Notes under the pieces: model-generated | What the model was told of the DNA's origin: nothing | What the model saw: the letters and a program-made list of their open reading frames with translations, nothing else | Database searches by the model: none | Position numbers and translations under genes: made by a program | Part shown: positions 5,828 through 12,574 of the stretch, one piece after another | How the letters are laid out: every line of letters starts with the position of its first letter | Numbering within the stretch: the stretch's first letter is position 1 | Source of the DNA: Planctomycetaceae bacterium UBA4732 | GTDB taxonomy: Bacteria; Planctomycetota; Planctomycetia; Gemmatales; Gemmataceae | Direction: 5' to 3' | DNA length: 12,598 nt | NCBI GenBank assembly: GCA_002404095.1 | Contig: DHJA01000136.1 | Location: forward strand, 326-12,923

Positions 5828-7456
5828 ATGTCATTCACCCGTTGGCTGTCGCACCGTCTCGGCCTATCCTTGCGGCCCACGAAGGCACGCCCCGCGCGGC
5901 GGACCTTTAGGCCCCGCCTCGAGTATCTTGAGGACCGCTGTGTCCCTTCGACTCTGCACGTCGCCCGCGCCGATGATTCTCTCACCGAAGGCGGCACACT
6001 CCGCTGGGCCGTTGCCAGAGCCCAGAGCGGCGACACAATCGACTTCATCGGGGACGCCGGTAGAAACGGGGTCACGCTGACCCAGGGTGAGTTGATCCTC
6101 ACCCAGCAGAACCTGACCATCGAAGCCGCGACAGGTCAGCCGCCGGTAACGATCAGCGGCGACAACCTCTCGCGCATCTTCGAGGTGGCCGGAGGCGCCA
6201 GCGTCACTTTGTCCGACCTGGCTATCACCGGCGGCAACGGCGTCGCCAATCCCACCGACAATCCCCAGTACGGCGCGGGTGGGGGCGTCCTTGTCGATGG
6301 CGGTGCGTCACTGAACGTCACGGACTGTTCCTTCACCGGCAACACGGCTCCGTTCGGCGGCGCCATCGACCTATTTGAAGGGACGTTGACGGTCAGCAAC
6401 AGCACCCTGTCGGGCAACTCCGCCTTCGACGGCGGCGCCATCTACAACTTCTACGGCAACGCGACTCTCAGCGACAGCACCCTATCCGGCAACGCCGCGG
6501 TCGATTCCGGCGGCTTCAACGCCGACCCAGCGGGCTTCGGCGGCGGCCTGGACAACGAGGGCAACGTGGCGGTGCAGATCAGCGGCACGACCTTCTCCGG
6601 CAACTCTGCCTTCAACGACGGCGGCGCCATCTTCAATGGCGGGTTCGGGACCAATGGGCTGTTAGGGAAGGTGACGCTCGACAACGGAACCGACCTGTCC
6701 GACAATTCCGCGTTTTCCGGCGGCGGCGTCGCCAACTTTGGCATGACGCTGACGGTCAACGACAGTACCGTGGACCACAACTCCGCCAACACCGGCGGCG
6801 GCCTCTACAACGGAGGGACGCTTACGGTCAGCGCCAGCCGCCTTTCGTCCAACTCCGCAACCCAATACGGGGGCGGCGTCTTCAACTCCCGCATACTGAC
6901 GATCAGCGACAGCACTCTGACTGACAACACGGCGGGCGGCCCTGCCGGAACCTTCGGCGGCGGCGGCGCCGTCGCCAACTTCTTCGGCATGTTGACGGTA
7001 AACGGCAGCACGCTTTCCGGCAACTCCGCGGGCTTTTCCGGCGGCGGCATCTTCAACTTCCTGGGGACGGCTATAGTCGCCGCCACCTCTTTGTCTGACA
7101 GCACCGGCTACGTTGGCGGCGGCATCATGAACTACCTAGGAACGCTGACAGTCAGCGACGGCTGCACCCTCACCGGCAACGCCGCGTTTGTCGGGGGCGG
7201 CGTCTACAACTACTTTGGGACGACGACGATCAGCGACAGCGTCCTGTCCCACAACTCCGCCAGTTCCACCACCAACGCCGGCGGCGGCCTGTACAACTTC
7301 GGCGGCACGGCGACCGTTGAAGACTCCAGCCAGATCATCGACAACTCGGCCCCCGGCGGCGCCCTGGGTGCTGACGTCCTCAACCACGGTACGCTGTATC
7401 AGGATCTCAGTAGCATCATCGGCATCCTCGACGGCAACCCCGCCGTGCCGATTTAG
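5828..7456 (+). CDS. Secreted right-handed beta-helix repeat protein 3
   Basis: A 542-residue protein, the longest and most diverged of the three paralogues. The N-terminus MSFTRWLSHRLGLS matches protein 2, so I choose ATG 5828 over an in-frame GTG at 5813, which lies inside the ribosome binding site. The export motif is R-P-R-L-E-Y-L-E-D-R-C-V-P-S (28-41), the classic planctomycete form. The cap region follows (GGTLRWAVARAQSGDTIDF, NLTIEA). About 12-13 coils of GNSAFDGGAIYN/GGGVYN type run to ~510. The protein ends in the shared SSIIGILDGNPAVPI. Predicted extracellular; no enzyme motif is seen. It directly follows beta-helix 2 with no TA module between, and could be read as the last gene of the array. 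It lies upstream of tandem hairpins. Confidence 0.87.
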   Translation: MSFTRWLSHRLGLSLRPTKARPARRTFRPRLEYLEDRCVPSTLHVARADDSLTEGGTLRWAVARAQSGDTIDFIGDAGRNGVTLTQGELILTQQNLTIEAATGQPPVTISGDNLSRIFEVAGGASVTLSDLAITGGNGVANPTDNPQYGAGGGVLVDGGASLNVTDCSFTGNTAPFGGAIDLFEGTLTVSNSTLSGNSAFDGGAIYNFYGNATLSDSTLSGNAAVDSGGFNADPAGFGGGLDNEGNVAVQISGTTFSGNSAFNDGGAIFNGGFGTNGLLGKVTLDNGTDLSDNSAFSGGGVANFGMTLTVNDSTVDHNSANTGGGLYNGGTLTVSASRLSSNSATQYGGGVFNSRILTISDSTLTDNTAGGPAGTFGGGGAVANFFGMLTVNGSTLSGNSAGFSGGGIFNFLGTAIVAATSLSDSTGYVGGGIMNYLGTLTVSDGCTLTGNAAFVGGGVYNYFGTTTISDSVLSHNSASSTTNAGGGLYNFGGTATVEDSSQIIDNSAPGGALGADVLNHGTLYQDLSSIIGILDGNPAVPI

Positions 7457-7457
7457 A

Positions 7458-7529
7458 GAAAGAAAAGGTGGAAAGAAAAGGTGGCAGGAACCTTTTCTGG
7501 AAAGAAAAGGTGGCAGGAACCTTTTCTGG
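7458..7529. repeat. Tandem 29-bp hairpin repeats after beta-helix 3
   Basis: Two perfect 29-bp units (7472-7500 and 7501-7529) follow a partial third (from ~7458). Each contains AGAAAAGGT, a 7-nt loop and ACCTTTTCT, a perfect 9-bp stem (7474-7482/7490-7498 and 7503-7511/7519-7527). They begin right after the beta-helix 3 stop and may serve as transcription-stopping or mRNA-protecting hairpins. The 7457-7785 region has no gene; it holds these repeats and repeat copy B. Confidence 0.85.
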
Positions 7530-7557
7530 CCTCCCTAGACCCTGGGCGGCAAAACGC

Positions 7558-7700
7558 TTGGCGGGTTTGGCGGGCGGTCCCTAAGTCCTTTGCCGCTAAG
7601 GATTTCACTGCCCGCCAAACCCCGCCCGCCAAGCCGCCTTTGGCGGGCGGAAAAATCGGTGTTAAGGGTAAAAACGGGGTAAAAATGCTGTCAGTCGTCA
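7558..7700. repeat. Dispersed ~130-bp hairpin repeat, copy B
   Basis: Positions 7570-7700 align with 1-131 in the same orientation. This complete copy shows two stems. The outer one pairs TTGGCGGGTTTGGCGGGC (starting about 7559) with GCCCGCCAAACC...CCCGCCAA. The second is CCGCCCGCCAA / TTGGCGGGCGG, 11 bp, at about 7624-7650. Palindromes and dispersed occurrence suggest a MITE-like or REP-like element, but no terminal target duplication could be identified. Confidence 0.8.
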
Positions 7701-7768
7701 TGAACACACGTTCACACAGAAACCATAAGAACGGCAGGCGTAAAGGCCGCCGCTCGCTGGGACGAAGT

Positions 7769-7783
7769 AGAGCGCGGCGCTCT
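7769..7783 (-). terminator. Small hairpin after the Ycf48/CBM9 gene
   Basis: AGAGCG (7769-7774), loop CGG, CGCTCT (7778-7783) lies 2 nt past the stop codon of the minus-strand gene. The 6-bp stem is short and is not followed by a T-run, so termination is only a possibility. Confidence 0.25.
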
Positions 7784-7785
7784 CG

Positions 7786-10700
7786 CTATGGCGCCGTCGA
7801 GCCGACGCGCTCTCCGCTGGCTTTGTCGTCCTGCGTGAAGATCAGCAAGCCCATCCCCTCCAATCGCGGAGCCTCGTCCGGCGACTCCGCCGGCAGCGAC
7901 CACGCCCGCACCCCCTTGCCCGGCGATGTGCGGATTACGTTGCAGCACCACGCCCGGCCCGGCGTCACGCCGTCGCCCGTCAACGCCGCTAACGGGATCG
8001 CCGCTTCCAACACCCATTCCGTATCCGAATTGTGGACGGCCACGAACCAACGCGGATCCCACGTCTTGTCGCCCCAGCAGTCGTCGGCGATACATCCGCG
8101 CTCATCGACCTCGAAATGGAAGGCCGTCGCATAATCACGGTCCAGGTCCAATAGTAGGCTCACGCGGTCATGGCCGCGCAAGTCGACGTCGTGCGTCCGC
8201 GGCTTGGCCGGCTGTTCGCGCCGGCCGACCGGCCGCACACAACGGACAGCCAGATATAAGAACTCGTGATCGTAGACCATGCGAGCGTCGGTCCTGTAGT
8301 CACCGCCTACATCGCCAGCGGGATCGCGCAGCGCGATCACCGGCGCGCCCTGCCAGCAGGCGTCGTCGAGCTTGCCGTCGAGATACGGACGGTCCTCCGT
8401 GTAGCGGCAGTAGGCGACGGTCTTGGGCGGCGCCCCGACGCGGTTGGACAGCCACAACTCCGCGGCGGCGGCGTCGCGCCACGGGCCTTCCGGCTGCCGG
8501 GCGACAAAATCGGCGTACCACTTCTTCGGCGCCTCGAATTCGCCGAGGTTGCGCCGCGCCGCTTGGAGCGGGAACTGCACCGTCGGATCGTCCGCGAACA
8601 CCGGGCCGAACGCCGCCAGGCGCGCTTCCATATCGAGCGCCCCCTGATACCACTTGCGGGTCTCTTCCTTACCGGCCACCTCGATTCGCCGCTGCGTCGT
8701 GTGCGTCTCGAAATCCGGCTGTTTGGGGCGCTTCGGCCCCTTTTTGCCCTTATCGCTATCGTCTTTGTCTTCGGCGGACGGCATTGGTTGCACAGGTGCG
8801 TCCGGCTTGAGTTGGCCGTATTCCAGCTGACCCACCATGACAAACTGGCCTAGTTCTTGCCGTCGTCGCGCCTCGCTGCTGCAATTGTGACGGATCAGCC
8901 AGCGGAAGGCGTCGGGTGTGCGCGGGTGAGCAGGATAGCGGTCCACCATCATCAGGAATGTCTCGCGCGCCAGGTTCCATTGTCCTTCGCGGGCGTACAG
9001 TGTGCCTACGGCGAAGGCGGCGCGTCCGGCCATGTCGTCGGGCATGTCGGCCAGCATCGGCCCGACCCGGCTCAACAGCTTTTCCGGATCGGTTAAGCCG
9101 CCAATCGGCGATTCGGACAGCGTTTGCAGCGCGGCCCGCTGATGGATTGCCTTGACCACCGCGGGCGACGCCTCGGTCGCAACCAGCGGCCGACGGGCAA
9201 GACCGCCGGGCGCCAGTTCCACGCCCTGCATCAGATCGTGATGATCCTCGGCGCCCGGCACATTCGCGGCCAGCAGGCGGTAGCTTCGCTTGGCGGGAAC
9301 AGGCGCAGCCTCATCGCCCAGGTAGGCCGCGGCGACCGAGGCGTATTCCCGCAATGACGTCTCCAGCGGGCCGCTCACGGCGGTCAGGTCGAGCGACACC
9401 GGCCCTTCGGTACGGCCATCGCAGCGGCCGTACAGCTTGGACGCCTTCCACGGTTCCAGGCCCATGACGGATATTTGCTCGGGAAACATCTTAGGGTCGG
9501 CGGCGGCTTTGACGGCCTCGCGCAAACCCTCCACGACGAGGGCGTCGGTCGCACCGGCATCGGGGCCGTCGGTGACGATCACGTCGGGTCGCCAGACGCG
9601 CAGAGCTAATACCATTTGCCGCAACATCTGCTCGGCGGCATGGCCCGCGTGCAAGCTGTCCCACGCCTGGAGCAAGTCATCGCGTTTGGCGTGAGCGAGG
9701 TGCGACGCGACGGGGAATTGCCAAAGCATTTCCGCCGCAGCGCCGCCCGCCTGGCGCACCGCCGCACTATAACGCATGGCGTCGGACGACCGCGCCGGCG
9801 CCGCCCCCGCCGGGTCGGCGGCGGTCACGCGCAGACTGGTCGTGAGGTATCCATCCTGCCCGCCCACCAGGGCGATCGTGTCGAGCGGCGTTCCCGCGGC
9901 GCGGGCGTGAATAAACATCGCCGCCGAGCGCTGGCCGCCGCGGCGTTGCAATTTCCAGCTCTTGCCGCCGTCGGTCGTGGCCACGACCGACCCCAGCTCG
10001 CCGACCGCCCAGCCGTGTTGCTCATCGGCGAAATAGACCGCGTCCAGCGGCAGCGGCTGGCCAGTGTGCTGGACTTCCCAATGGGCGCCGTCGTCGCCGC
10101 TGTGCAGCACCACCGACCCCGGCCGACCCACCACCCAGTAGTGCTTGCCGGCGCCGTGGACCGCGCGAAAGTCCCAGTCGTAGCCGACGTTTTTCGGCAG
10201 ACCCAACTCGGCGTAGTTCCAACTCGACCCGGCGGCGTCGGTGGTCAACACCAAACCGCCCTGACCCACGGCCACGCCGGTCTTGCCATGCAGCTGAACG
10301 CCGTACAGATTGCGACCGCCGAGCGAGTCCATATCGACCGTGAAGGCCTTGCCGTTGCGGATCGTGCCGAGACGGTTCCACGCCCCGGCCAATGCCCCCC
10401 CTTTGCCATCGCTAAAGTCGCCGGCCAGCCACGACGGCACGCGCGGCCCCGGCACGGGCTGCCAATTGCGGCCGCCGTCGCTGGTGACAAACAGGCCGCT
10501 CGGATACTGGTCCGAACCGTCGCCGAGAAGGTAGCCGGTCTTTTCGTCCGCGAAGCGCACCGCGTTCAGGCCGGGCAATGTGTTGGCCAGGACGCGCTTC
10601 CAGGTCAGGCCGCCGTCCTGTGTGCAAAGCAATACGCCGGCGCTGCCGCCTTCGGCCAGCTCCTCGCGGCCGGCGATCCAGCCGAAGTACGGATTGAGGA

Positions 10701-10938
10701 AGCAGACCGAGCGCAGCGACGCGCGGACGCCGCTAGGCACACGCTCCCAAACCTTGCCGGCGTCGATGGTGTGCCAGACGACCCCGTCATCGCCGACCGC
10801 CCAGCCTTCGGTCTTATCGACGAACTGCACGGCGTGCAGGGCGGCGTCCTCAAAATTGCGCAGTTCGCCGGCGCGGGCCGGTGCGGCGAAGATGGTCGCG
10901 GCGAACAGCAGCACCGGGATGGCGGAGACGGGTCGCAT
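7786..10938 (-). CDS. Secreted multidomain protein: Ycf48/BNR propeller, PIG-L-like region, TPR, CBM9-like domain
   Basis: About 1050 residues. Residues 1-23 are a signal peptide (MRPVSAIPVLLFAATIFAAP, then ARAG). Residues ~35-335 form a Ycf48/BNR-type beta-propeller with repeated GWAVGDDGVVWHT, LLCTQDGGLTWKRV, LFVTSDGGRNW and VVATTDGGKSWKL blades. Residues ~350-610 resemble a PIG-L/LmbE deacetylase (RPDVIVTDGPDAG, EAVKAAADPKMFPEQI, PWKASKLYGR), but AHPDD reads as GGQDG and the D-H motif lacks His, so it is probably inactive. Helical TPR-like sequence lies at ~650-710, with an acidic/Lys linker near 740. Residues 841-1036 match CBM9-like domains (DRPYLDGKLDDACWQGAP, HEFLYLAVRC, EAAIPLAALTG). 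ATG 10938 precedes the signal peptide and has GAGGG upstream; the frame is open to 10992. TTGACC at 11038-11033 is a weak -35 candidate. Likely extracytoplasmic binding protein; ligand unknown. Confidence 0.85.
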   Translation of the reverse strand: MRPVSAIPVLLFAATIFAAPARAGELRNFEDAALHAVQFVDKTEGWAVGDDGVVWHTIDAGKVWERVPSGVRASLRSVCFLNPYFGWIAGREELAEGGSAGVLLCTQDGGLTWKRVLANTLPGLNAVRFADEKTGYLLGDGSDQYPSGLFVTSDGGRNWQPVPGPRVPSWLAGDFSDGKGGALAGAWNRLGTIRNGKAFTVDMDSLGGRNLYGVQLHGKTGVAVGQGGLVLTTDAAGSSWNYAELGLPKNVGYDWDFRAVHGAGKHYWVVGRPGSVVLHSGDDGAHWEVQHTGQPLPLDAVYFADEQHGWAVGELGSVVATTDGGKSWKLQRRGGQRSAAMFIHARAAGTPLDTIALVGGQDGYLTTSLRVTAADPAGAAPARSSDAMRYSAAVRQAGGAAAEMLWQFPVASHLAHAKRDDLLQAWDSLHAGHAAEQMLRQMVLALRVWRPDVIVTDGPDAGATDALVVEGLREAVKAAADPKMFPEQISVMGLEPWKASKLYGRCDGRTEGPVSLDLTAVSGPLETSLREYASVAAAYLGDEAAPVPAKRSYRLLAANVPGAEDHHDLMQGVELAPGGLARRPLVATEASPAVVKAIHQRAALQTLSESPIGGLTDPEKLLSRVGPMLADMPDDMAGRAAFAVGTLYAREGQWNLARETFLMMVDRYPAHPRTPDAFRWLIRHNCSSEARRRQELGQFVMVGQLEYGQLKPDAPVQPMPSAEDKDDSDKGKKGPKRPKQPDFETHTTQRRIEVAGKEETRKWYQGALDMEARLAAFGPVFADDPTVQFPLQAARRNLGEFEAPKKWYADFVARQPEGPWRDAAAAELWLSNRVGAPPKTVAYCRYTEDRPYLDGKLDDACWQGAPVIALRDPAGDVGGDYRTDARMVYDHEFLYLAVRCVRPVGRREQPAKPRTHDVDLRGHDRVSLLLDLDRDYATAFHFEVDERGCIADDCWGDKTWDPRWFVAVHNSDTEWVLEAAIPLAALTGDGVTPGRAWCCNVIRTSPGKGVRAWSLPAESPDEAPRLEGMGLLIFTQDDKASGERVGSTAP

Positions 10939-11050
10939 GTCTGGCCCTCGGCAGGGAAAGGGGCGGGAGGGCCGCGAAAGGAGCCGGCCCACCGCGCGAG
11001 CGGCGATTTTGCTTAGCCGGAGGGAACGGTAGGGTCAAGGGGGATTATCG

Positions 11051-11078
11051 TTGACAGGGCGCCGAAATGGATTATTAT
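11051..11078 (+). promoter_or_regulatory. Strong sigma70-type promoter
   Basis: TTGACA (11051-11056), perfect -35, 16 bp, then TATTAT (11073-11078). TTATAC (11075-11080) with an 18-bp spacer is an alternative -10. This is unusually AT-rich and near-consensus for this GC-rich window. It would give a leader of about 125 nt before the ATG at 11212. Confidence 0.6.
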
Positions 11079-11139
11079 ACCATCGGGGTGCGAAATCAGG
11101 ACGCGGGCGCTCTTGTTCTCAAGATTGGCAACGAACTAC

Positions 11140-11199
11140 ATGCACGTGCTGAACAAGGGCGGCAAGGGCGTGCGCAGTCCCCAGGACGAACTCGTATGA
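11140..11199 (+). other. Short leader ORF or gene remnant
   Basis: ATG 11140 to TGA 11199 encodes MHVLNKGGKGVRSPQDELV. The frame is open further upstream (RLATNYMHVLNKGG) without a start, which looks more like the tail of a decayed gene than a designed leader peptide. Its stop lies just before the AAAGGAGG that precedes ATG 11212. I do not recognise the parent family. Confidence 0.25.
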
Positions 11200-11211
11200 A
11201 AGGAGGGGTCC

Positions 11212-11319
11212 ATGAATCAAGAGATCAGCGGTAAACACGGGCTTCAAGGCTGTTTGGTCGCCTGGGGTTCATGGCTGTTATATCCCTTTCGATCTCACTG
11301 GTGTTTAACCGGTGGCTAG
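11212..11319 (+). pseudogene. 5' part of membrane gene, out of frame with its body
   Basis: ATG 11212 has an excellent ribosome binding site (AAAGGAGG, 6 nt spacer) and reads MNQEISGKHGLQGCLVAWGS before ending at TAG 11317-11319. A -1 shift at the G-run 11264-11267 would continue as AWGFMAVISLSISLVFNRW, joining smoothly to the ORF at 11271. This is the natural 5' end of the membrane gene, separated by a one-base frameshift. Confidence 0.55.
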
Positions 11320-11666
11320 GGGTGATTTCGAATGAAACAGAACGAGTAATTATCCTTGTCGTCTGGCTTTTCGCCGTCTGTTTAGGCGGCTATGTCGCCG
11401 CTCGACTTGGCAAAACCACAGGTTGGGCCAACTCTCTCCTTGTTGGCCTCCTAGCCGAGTTCCTCGTGTATTCCCAAATACCGAAGGGAGGACTGGACCA
11501 GACATTGCTGGATCCATTCCTAGCCATTATGAACGATCCAGGCGCACACTGGCGGGTTCTCGTAGAGTTGGCCCTTACGATTCCTGTGGCGATCTTGGGG
11601 GGTATCATTTGGGAGAAGACCGGGGGCGTCCAATCGGCTGCCAAGGAGGAACGGCCTAAAGAATAA
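11271..11666 (+). CDS. Small four-helix membrane protein (body, probably frameshifted)
   Basis: A 131-codon ORF with four hydrophobic segments: ~1-18 (ISLSISLVF), ~25-45 (RVIILVVWLFAVCLGGYVAA), ~52-70 (WANSLLVGLLAEFLVYS) and ~93-113 (LVELALTIPVAILGGIIW). A charged tail (AAKEERPKE) ends it. ATG 11271 lacks a ribosome binding site, whereas ATG 11212 in the other frame has a strong one behind a near-consensus promoter. I therefore infer that the true protein starts at 11212 and that one G is missing, or slippage occurs, near 11264. The restored protein would be about 151 residues. The family is not recognised; function is unknown. It is transcribed divergently from the Ycf48/CBM9 gene. Confidence 0.6.
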   Translation: MAVISLSISLVFNRWLGVISNETERVIILVVWLFAVCLGGYVAARLGKTTGWANSLLVGLLAEFLVYSQIPKGGLDQTLLDPFLAIMNDPGAHWRVLVELALTIPVAILGGIIWEKTGGVQSAAKEERPKE

Positions 11667-11721
11667 CTCTATTCGAGGCGTTATCGCCGGCAGAAGCCTT
11701 GCGCCGGCTGGGAGTGGTGCG

Positions 11722-11958
11722 ATGACCGTACTTCAAGTCGAATTGCCATCCGAACTCCAGTCGGAGTTGCGGGAACTCGGTTTGGTTGACGAACCGCGTT
11801 TGGCCGCATGGGTGGCGGAGGCGGTTCGGGAGAAGTTGGCAGCGTCAAGGCAACTGGCGTATCTGGAGGGGCGGGCGGCGCGTGGGGACCGGGACGCCTT
11901 TCGTCAGGTACTTGCCAAAGTGCCGCCGGTTGAGCCGGCGGAAGAAGACCGTTGGTGA
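11722..11958 (+). CDS. Orphan antitoxin-like small protein
   Basis: A 78-residue protein. MTVLQVELPSELQSELRELG reads like a short beta strand plus helix of a DNA-binding antitoxin. It continues with WVAEAVREKLAASRQLAYL and then ARGDRDAFRQVLAKVPPVEP-x-EED, a tail pattern I associate with antitoxins of PIN toxins in planctomycetes and cyanobacteria (recollection). ATG 11722 has GGGAG 7 nt upstream. No PIN toxin follows; a HicB gene comes instead, 41 nt downstream. It may therefore be an orphan antitoxin, or a third component of the HicBA operon. The function is inferred. Confidence 0.6.
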   Translation: MTVLQVELPSELQSELRELGLVDEPRLAAWVAEAVREKLAASRQLAYLEGRAARGDRDAFRQVLAKVPPVEPAEEDRW

Positions 11959-11999
11959 AGAAGTCGCCGCCAAACAAGGCGGATTACGGAGGGTACGCC

Positions 12000-12212
12000 T
12001 TGAAGTTCCGCGTCGTCATCGAACCGGACGAAGACGGAGTCTTCGTCGCAGAAGTGCCGGCTCTTCCCGGCTGCGTCTCGCAAGGGCAGACGCGAGCGGA
12101 GGCGGTCGAGAACGCCCGTGAGGCAATCGCGGCCTACCTGGAGAGCTTGCAAGCGCATGGGGAGCCTGTACCGCCGCCAATCACGGAGGAAGTCGTGGAG
12201 GTCGGCCCTTGA
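12000..12212 (+). CDS. HicB-family antitoxin
   Basis: A 70-residue protein with MKFRVVIEPDEDGVFVAEVP, LPGCVSQGQTRAEAVENARE and AIAAYLESL, the partial RNase-H-like fold of HicB antitoxins. The C-terminus GEPVPPPITEEVVEV is also typical of the short HicB subgroup. I choose TTG 12000 because GGAGGG (11988-11993) lies 6 nt upstream and HicB proteins begin with M-K-[F/Y]-x-V-V; a GTG at 11952 would add 16 unmatched residues. It has no separate DNA-binding domain, so repression may rely on another factor. Its TGA overlaps the HicA start by 4 nt. Confidence 0.88.
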   Translation: MKFRVVIEPDEDGVFVAEVPALPGCVSQGQTRAEAVENAREAIAAYLESLQAHGEPVPPPITEEVVEVGP

Positions 12213-12433
12213 GCCGCCTACACCGCATCTCGGGCCGCAAGATGGTCAAGGCTCCCCGCAAGGTCGGTTACAAGTTCGACCACCAGCGGAGCAGCCATAT
12301 CGTGCTGCGGCACACAGCGCCGCCGCACCGACGCCTGGCCGTTCCCGACCACGACGAGCTCGCCAAGGGTACGCTGCGCGCAATCATCCGACAAGCCGGC
12401 TTGACCGTTGACGAGTTCCGGGCGCTGACGTGA
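12209..12433 (+). CDS. HicA-family toxin (mRNA interferase)
   Basis: A 74-residue HicA-like protein of dsRNA-binding fold that would cleave mRNA when not bound by HicB. Family positions seen are RISGRKMVKA at the start, then GYKFDHQRSSHIVLRH with the catalytic His of the S-H-x-x-L motif, and KGTLRAIIRQAGLTVDEF at the end. The usual G-S-H reads S-S-H here. TTG 12209 overlaps the HicB stop (TTGA) and has GGAGG 9 nt before it. The order HicB-HicA is the reverse of the E. coli arrangement but common elsewhere. Product and pairing are well supported; activity is untested. Confidence 0.85.
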   Translation: MSRLHRISGRKMVKAPRKVGYKFDHQRSSHIVLRHTAPPHRRLAVPDHDELAKGTLRAIIRQAGLTVDEFRALT

Positions 12434-12482
12434 ATAGTCTGGCTGTGCCGAATCCTTCTATGGCCTCTGATTATCTGGACCG

Positions 12483-12574
12483 CCTAGTGCTTCGTTACGC
12501 GTGGATTGATGGGTGGGACGGGCTTCTCGCCCCTCCCACCTGACCCATCAAAGTACGAGTGACGTCGCACTAGG
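12483..12574. repeat. Nested 92-nt palindrome downstream of HicBA
   Basis: Three stems are nested. The outer is CCTAGTGC (12483-12490) / GCACTAGG (12567-12574), the middle is TTGATGGGT (12506-12514) / ACCCATCAA (12543-12551). The inner is GGTGGGA-c-GGGC (12512-12523) / GCCC-c-TCCCACC (12529-12540), whose left arm shares three bases with the middle stem. All pairings except the single C/C mismatch are perfect. It could be a MITE-like repeat, a structured RNA or a terminator for HicBA without a T-run. Nothing else is seen in 12434-12598. Confidence 0.7.

Noticed and set aside
2440..7300. Regular short repeats as a CRISPR array
   Set aside because: The repeats are in-frame codons of beta-helix coils with no unique spacers, and no cas genes are present.
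7481..8134. 217-codon ORF through repeat copy B
   Set aside because: It spans two repeats and the antisense of the Ycf48/CBM9 gene; PPAKPPLAGG-type peptides are by-products of the repeat.
9616..11016. 466-codon plus-strand ORF opposite the Ycf48/CBM9 gene
   Set aside because: The minus strand shows a signal peptide and recognisable domains; the plus-strand frame shows none.
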